Shown in pieces: positions 60,749 to 64,000 of a DNA stretch of 64,000 nt (within the stretch, counting starts at the first letter, position 1; every line of letters begins with the position of its first letter). The notes below the pieces were generated by a model. That model did not search any database. It had not been told where the DNA came from and saw nothing but the letters and a program-made list of their open reading frames with translations. A program made the position numbers and the translations under genes. Source of the DNA: Algibacter sp045066735 (lineage in GTDB: Bacteria > Bacteroidota > Bacteroidia > Flavobacteriales > Flavobacteriaceae); contig NZ_JBISHH010000013.1 in assembly GCF_045066735.1 (NCBI RefSeq), positions 124,001-188,000 on the forward strand. The letters run 5' to 3'.

Positions 60749-60774
60749 TCTATAGGGGGTTTTTAATTATAATT

Positions 60775-60867
60775 CAAATCTAATTAAAGACTGAGCTGTA
60801 AAACCTGCTAAAATGTTAAAATTATGTTAAAAACATTGTTTTTGAAAATTCTCATTGAGGGTTTCCC
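60775..60867 (-). promoter_or_regulatory. Promoter and operators of peptide 1
   Basis: Read on the minus strand, in order: GGGAAACCC (60859-60867), two direct repeats TTAACAT (60824-60830 and 60813-60819, 11 bases apart), and the -7 box TAGATTTG (60775-60782), 26 bases before the ATG. The repeats resemble sites of OmpR/PhoB-type regulators (Pho box-like phasing). Confidence 0.6.
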
Positions 60868-60941
60868 GTAAAACACTATTTTTTAGGAACTTTTTGGTTG
60901 TTATAGCTTGCTACTCGCTATTGTTGTTAGGGTTAATTTAA

Positions 60942-61346
60942 TTATTTGGCTATTAATTGTCGTTGATTTTCTGATTGAATAGATAACTTTATAATATTTT
61001 CATTACCTGATAAAATTGGTTCTATAATATCGGGCCATTCAATTATTATCCAATTATCAGAATCCAAATAATCTTCAATACCAAAATTATAGGCTTCTTC
61101 TAAATCGTTAATTCTATATAAATCAAAATGAAAAATTTTTTCTTCATTCAGTTCATATTCATTTACAATGGAAAACGTCGGGCTGCTAACATCGTCAGTA
61201 CTACCTAATGCTTTCACAATAGCTTTAATTAATGTTGTTTTACCAACACCCATATCGCCGTAAAATAACAGGGTTCTTGTTGTGGTGGAATTAATAAGCT
61301 GTTTCGCAACTTGTTCGACCTCGTCTATTGTATAATTTATATTCAA
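60942..61346 (-). CDS. tsaE: tRNA threonylcarbamoyladenosine biosynthesis ATPase
   Basis: A 134-aa P-loop ATPase needed, with TsaB, TsaC and TsaD, for the t6A modification of ANN-decoding tRNAs. It has Walker A GDMGVGKTTLIKAIVKALG (about 30-48), VSSPTFSIVNEY (switch region, around 54-65) and FDLYRINDLEEAYNFGIEDYL. WIIIEWPDIIEP follows near the C-terminus. Length is standard. It lies between the two peptide genes; in other Flavobacteria TsaE, Ald and PorX are close neighbours (remembered synteny), so the peptide duplicates appear to have been inserted into a conserved neighbourhood. Confidence 0.95.
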   Translation of the reverse strand: MNINYTIDEVEQVAKQLINSTTTRTLLFYGDMGVGKTTLIKAIVKALGSTDDVSSPTFSIVNEYELNEEKIFHFDLYRINDLEEAYNFGIEDYLDSDNWIIIEWPDIIEPILSGNENIIKLSIQSENQRQLIAK

Positions 61347-61595
61347 TTCGAAAATTTTAACATAACAATATTAAGGAATATAATTTAAAAACCCCAAAAA
61401 AAAAGATCATTGTGATTAGTGTTTATAATGGTTGACGTAATTTCTGATATTTAAGAAACTTGAGCGTTTTTTATTTTAATCAGTGTTGCTGTAGTGTATA
61501 GATATGAATTTATGAAATGTCTTACAGGTTTATTTGTTCTTTAAATTTAAATAAAAACATAAATAATATCCAGTTGTTAATTTAATCTTAGAAAT

Positions 61596-61637
61596 AAAAA
61601 AAGTGTTCCAGATGTTTGACCATCTAGAACACTTTTT
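61596..61637. terminator. Terminator after peptide 2
   Basis: A 17-bp stem (61598-61614 with 61621-61637, one C-A mismatch) has a 6-base loop and ends in A and T runs. For minus-strand transcription it follows the peptide 2 stop by about 48 bases, making peptide 2 a single-gene transcript of roughly 250 bases. The rest of 61347-61684 shows nothing else recognisable. Confidence 0.85.
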
Positions 61638-61684
61638 AAAGAATATTAATTAAATAATTATAGTAATACTATAATTATAAATTT

Positions 61685-61828
61685 TTAACCGTGCGTTGGT
61701 ACTCTAATTGCACTTCTTTGAATTTTAGCGGTTTGCTGCTCATCTTGTTCAATAGAGTTAGCTGCATAAGCTGTAAATAACATTCCTCCGAAAATCGCCA
61801 TTGCGATTAAGTAATTTTTTGTTTTCAT
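61685..61828 (-). CDS. Small secreted peptide precursor, copy 2 (47 aa)
   Basis: The second 47-codon copy: MKTKNYLIAMAIFGGMLF, then TAYAAN and a mature part ending EQQTAKIQRSAIRVPTHG, identical to copy 1 over the last 18 residues. Differences are A3T, V10M, T25S, N27E and N29D. It has its own promoter region and a terminator 48 bases downstream, so it is monocistronic, unlike copy 1, which runs into a membrane-protein gene. In the alternative frame it carries a truncated equivalent of that protein's N-terminus (KFKEVQLEYQRTVKNL then stop), showing that the duplication started in the peptide gene and its promoter. Confidence 0.8.
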   Translation of the reverse strand: MKTKNYLIAMAIFGGMLFTAYAANSIEQDEQQTAKIQRSAIRVPTHG

Positions 61829-61855
61829 TCTATAGGGATTTAAATAATTATATTC

Positions 61856-61950
61856 CAAATCTAAATAAAGAGGTCGTTGTAAAGTGTGTTAAAATGTTAA
61901 TATTATGTTAAAACCATTGTTTTTTATTGAAAGTGAGTGCGGGTTTCCCG
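61856..61950 (-). promoter_or_regulatory. Promoter and operators of peptide 2
   Basis: On the minus strand: the palindrome CGGGAAACCCG (61940-61950), direct repeats TTAACAT (61905-61911 and 61894-61900, 11 bases apart) and the -7 box TAGATTTG (61856-61863), 27 bases before the ATG. The repeat-to-box spacing (31 bases) is the same as in copy 1. Confidence 0.6.
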
Positions 61951-62128
61951 TAAAACAGTGGTTTTTAATAATGTTGATATCGAAATAAGTTGGCGCTAGC
62001 GATTCTATAAGGGGTTTGGGACTCAAGTGTTTTTTTTAGATTAATATTTCTATCATTAAATTAACTTCTTTTAAAACTTTATTTATTGATGAATTGGCAT
62101 ATTTGGCTTGGTTAAGCAGAGGTATTGC

Positions 62129-62180
62129 AAAAAAATAAGTCTATAGTAGTTTTATGATTTAAAACTAGTATAGACTTATT
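62129..62180 (-). terminator. porX terminator
   Basis: A 21-bp inverted repeat (62134-62154 with 62160-62180, one mismatch) has a 5-base loop. On the minus strand it is followed by a run of seven U (plus-strand A run 62129-62135). It lies 57 bases past the porX stop. The remainder of 61829-62236 holds the peptide 2 regulatory region and nothing else I recognise. Confidence 0.85.
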
Positions 62181-62236
62181 GAAGTAAAATTTTCGCTATT
62201 CAACTAAATGAAATGCCGGATTTTTTTTGAGATGTT

Positions 62237-63790
62237 TTATTTTGGATTAAATACTACGAAAGGAATAATCATTTCTTCTAATGATACACCTCCATGTTGA
62301 TAAGTGTTTCTGAAATAACTAACATAATGATTATAGTTGTTTGGATAAGCGAAAAAGAAATCGTTTTTAGCAAAAATAAACGAGCTGCTCATATTTATAG
62401 AGGGTAAATGAATTTCTTTTGGGTCTTTAGCAACAAATACTTCCTTACTCTCATAGGTTAAACTTCGCCCCGTTTTATAACGTAGATTCAAACTTGTATC
62501 GCGGTCTCCAATAACCTTCGATGGGTTTTTTACATTTATAGTACCGTGGTCGGTGGTTAAAATAAGTTTAAAGCCAAGTTGCTGTGCTTGTTGTATCATT
62601 TCTAACAACGGTGAATTTTTAAACCAGCTTTGTGTTAGAGAGCGGTATGCTTTATCGTTAGAGGCTAATTCTTTTACAACTTCCATTTCGGTTTTTGAAT
62701 GAGAAAGCATATCTACAAAATTATAAACTACAACGGTTAAATCGTTCTTTTTTAAGCTATTGAAGTTGTCAACTAATTTTTTTCCAGATTTTAAGTTTGT
62801 TATTTTGTAATATTCATGCTCTAGATTGCTAAGTCCTAAACGTTTTAATTGAGTTTCTAAAAACTCGGCTTCAAATAAATTTTTACCACCTTCATCTGTA
62901 TCATTTTTCCAATATTGAGGAAAAAGCTTCTCCATGTCGCTTGGCATTAAGCCCGAAAAAATAGCATTTCTTGCATATTGTGTTGCTGTTGGTAGAATGC
63001 TAAAAAAGGCTTCTTCTTTTTCTTTTTTATAATAATTGTTAATAATAGGTTCAAAAACCTTCCACTGATCATAACGCAAATTATCTATAACAACTAATAG
63101 TGTCGGTTGCTCTTTACTTATTTCTGGTGCAATTTTTTCTTTAAAAAGCGTATGCGACATTATAGGCGCATCGGTATTAGGTTCAAACCAATCGGCGTAA
63201 TTCTTATCTATAAATTTACCAAAGTGCGAATTGGCTTCGTTCTTTTGAGATTCTAAAATTTCAAACATACCTACATCTTCAATATCTTCTAGCTGAATTT
63301 CCCAATAAATTAGTTTTTGATAAAGGCTAACCCATTCCTCAAAACTATTCACCATAGATAAATCCATAGCTATTTTTCTAAATTCTTGTTGATAGTTAGA
63401 TGTTGTTTTTTCTGAAACTAATCTCGAGTGATCCAGATTCTTCTTTAAACTTAATAGAATTTGGTTAGGGTTCACTGGTTTTATAAGGTAATCGGCTATT
63501 TTATTTCCAATAGCTTCCTCCATAATATATTCCTCCTCACTTTTGGTAATCATCACGACCGGTAGGTTGTCTCGTTTCTCTTTAATTTCATGTAAAGTTT
63601 CTAAGCCACTAAGTCCTGGCATGTTTTCATCTAAAAACACAATATCGAAATTTTCATCATCCAAAATATCAATAGCTTCAGAGCCGCTATTGCTTTTTGT
63701 AACTTGGTAGCCTTTCTTCTCTAGAAATAATATATGTGGTTTCAATAAATCAATTTCATCATCTACCCAAAGTATTTTTATTGTATTCAT
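62237..63790 (-). CDS. porX: PorX-type response regulator with PglZ/alkaline-phosphatase-like domain
   Basis: A 517-aa protein. The receiver domain (about 4-120) has acidic residues in ILWVDDEIDLLKP and the phospho-acceptor Asp 54 in VFLDENMPGLSG. A helical linker follows. From about residue 225 there is a PglZ-type phosphodiesterase domain (LLVVIDNLRYDQW, a metal-binding TTDHGTINVKNPSKV segment, YQHGGVSLEEMIIPF). PorX with the kinase PorY controls type IX secretion genes in Porphyromonas and gliding Flavobacteria (established), and its effector domain hydrolyses oligonucleotides. It is divergent from an HD-domain gene and ends at its own terminator. Confidence 0.95.
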   Translation of the reverse strand: MNTIKILWVDDEIDLLKPHILFLEKKGYQVTKSNSGSEAIDILDDENFDIVFLDENMPGLSGLETLHEIKEKRDNLPVVMITKSEEEYIMEEAIGNKIADYLIKPVNPNQILLSLKKNLDHSRLVSEKTTSNYQQEFRKIAMDLSMVNSFEEWVSLYQKLIYWEIQLEDIEDVGMFEILESQKNEANSHFGKFIDKNYADWFEPNTDAPIMSHTLFKEKIAPEISKEQPTLLVVIDNLRYDQWKVFEPIINNYYKKEKEEAFFSILPTATQYARNAIFSGLMPSDMEKLFPQYWKNDTDEGGKNLFEAEFLETQLKRLGLSNLEHEYYKITNLKSGKKLVDNFNSLKKNDLTVVVYNFVDMLSHSKTEMEVVKELASNDKAYRSLTQSWFKNSPLLEMIQQAQQLGFKLILTTDHGTINVKNPSKVIGDRDTSLNLRYKTGRSLTYESKEVFVAKDPKEIHLPSINMSSSFIFAKNDFFFAYPNNYNHYVSYFRNTYQHGGVSLEEMIIPFVVFNPK

Positions 63791-63886
63791 TTGTATGTTT
63801 TTGTAAAGGTTTATAAAGTGTAAAATATTAAGATATCATTGATATTCACGAGCACTAAAATTTTAGTTAGGCTCATATCATATACC

Positions 63887-63894
63887 TATATTTG
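63887..63894 (+). promoter_or_regulatory. -7 promoter element of the HD-domain gene
   Basis: TATATTTG, a TAnnTTTG match, 27 bases before the TTG start at 63922. Confidence 0.5.
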
Positions 63895-63921
63895 TAAATA
63901 ATAATTGTAAAAACTTAAAGT

Positions 63922-64000
63922 TTGAACAAACTAAAGATATTAAACGACCCAATTTACGGATTTATTACTATTCCAAATTCGCTAATATTCGATTTAATTC
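63922..64000 (+). CDS. HD-domain phosphohydrolase, N-terminal fragment at window edge
   Basis: An open frame from a TTG start runs off the window: NKLKILNDPIYGFITIPNSL then IFDLI. This N-terminus is typical of dNTPase-like HD superfamily phosphohydrolases, in which NDPIYGFI is conserved and the HD residues lie further downstream, outside the window. In other Flavobacteria such a gene is commonly next to porX (remembered synteny), which supports the call. A TAnnTTTG promoter box precedes it. Confidence 0.75.
   Translation, partial: MNKLKILNDPIYGFITIPNSLIFDLI

Noticed and set aside
1..64000. Insertion sequence, prophage, CRISPR, tRNA or rRNA genes
   Set aside because: No transposase, integrase, phage structural protein, regularly spaced repeat or recognisable cloverleaf was found on reading; small RNAs could still be missed by eye.

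Overview
The window looks like chromosomal DNA of a low-GC member of the Flavobacteriaceae (Bacteroidota). The evidence is the protein families (PorX type IX secretion regulator, OMP beta-barrel receptor with a CarboxypepD_reg N-terminus, flavobacterial TsaE/Ald/PorX neighbourhood), several promoters of the Bacteroidota -7 type (TAnnTTTG) and weak ribosome binding sites. No rRNA, tRNA, CRISPR array, transposase or phage gene was seen by eye.

Layout. 1-16.9 kb is housekeeping and accessory metabolism: 3-hydroxybutyryl-CoA dehydrogenase, a Gfo/Idh/MocA oxidoreductase, Pcm, a methionine-gamma-lyase-like PLP enzyme divergent from an Lrp regulator, a three-gene cassette ending in an orphan histidine kinase, aldehyde dehydrogenase, RluA-type pseudouridine synthase, PanB, an Nth lacking its iron-sulfur cysteines, Bcp, a conserved 487-aa protein of unknown role, an MBL hydrolase, an XRE regulator divergent from an M14 carboxypeptidase, and a second Lrp protein.

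17-51.4 kb is one large surface-polysaccharide locus. On the plus strand come an MBOAT O-acyltransferase with an SGNH partner and a coupled ATP-grasp/HAD/FemAB-GNAT triad. Then a 22-kb block on the minus strand holds the polymer-specific genes: UDP-sugar epimerase and two UDP-sugar dehydrogenases, Wzx, EpsG-type Wzy, five glycosyltransferases of the GT2/GT4/GT14 classes, two pyruvyl transferase homologues, a GH88/105-like protein, a CapK ligase, an ATP-grasp protein, two priming sugar transferases and a PglD-like acetyltransferase. A beta-helix lipoprotein lies inside this block on the opposite strand. The plus strand resumes with PglE-like, PglF-like, Wza and Wzc genes. Read backwards, the minus block would put PglD directly before PglE, so the block appears inverted relative to a colinear arrangement. 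The predicted polymer is acidic (UDP-GlcA, UDP-GalNAcA-type precursors, probable pyruvate and O-acyl groups) and may start on a diacetylbacillosamine-like sugar. A second small priming module (dehydratase plus sugar transferase) sits at 53.8-55.6 kb.

51.4-64 kb returns to conserved genes: AroB, proline dehydrogenase, alanine dehydrogenase, an outer-membrane beta-barrel receptor, TsaE, PorX and the start of an HD phosphohydrolase.

The most novel item is a pair of 47-codon genes at 60605-60748 and 61685-61828 (minus). They encode near-identical secreted peptides. Their last 18 residues are identical although 7 codons differ synonymously, and both copies share a promoter architecture of a palindrome, an 11-bp-phased direct repeat and a TAGATTTG box.
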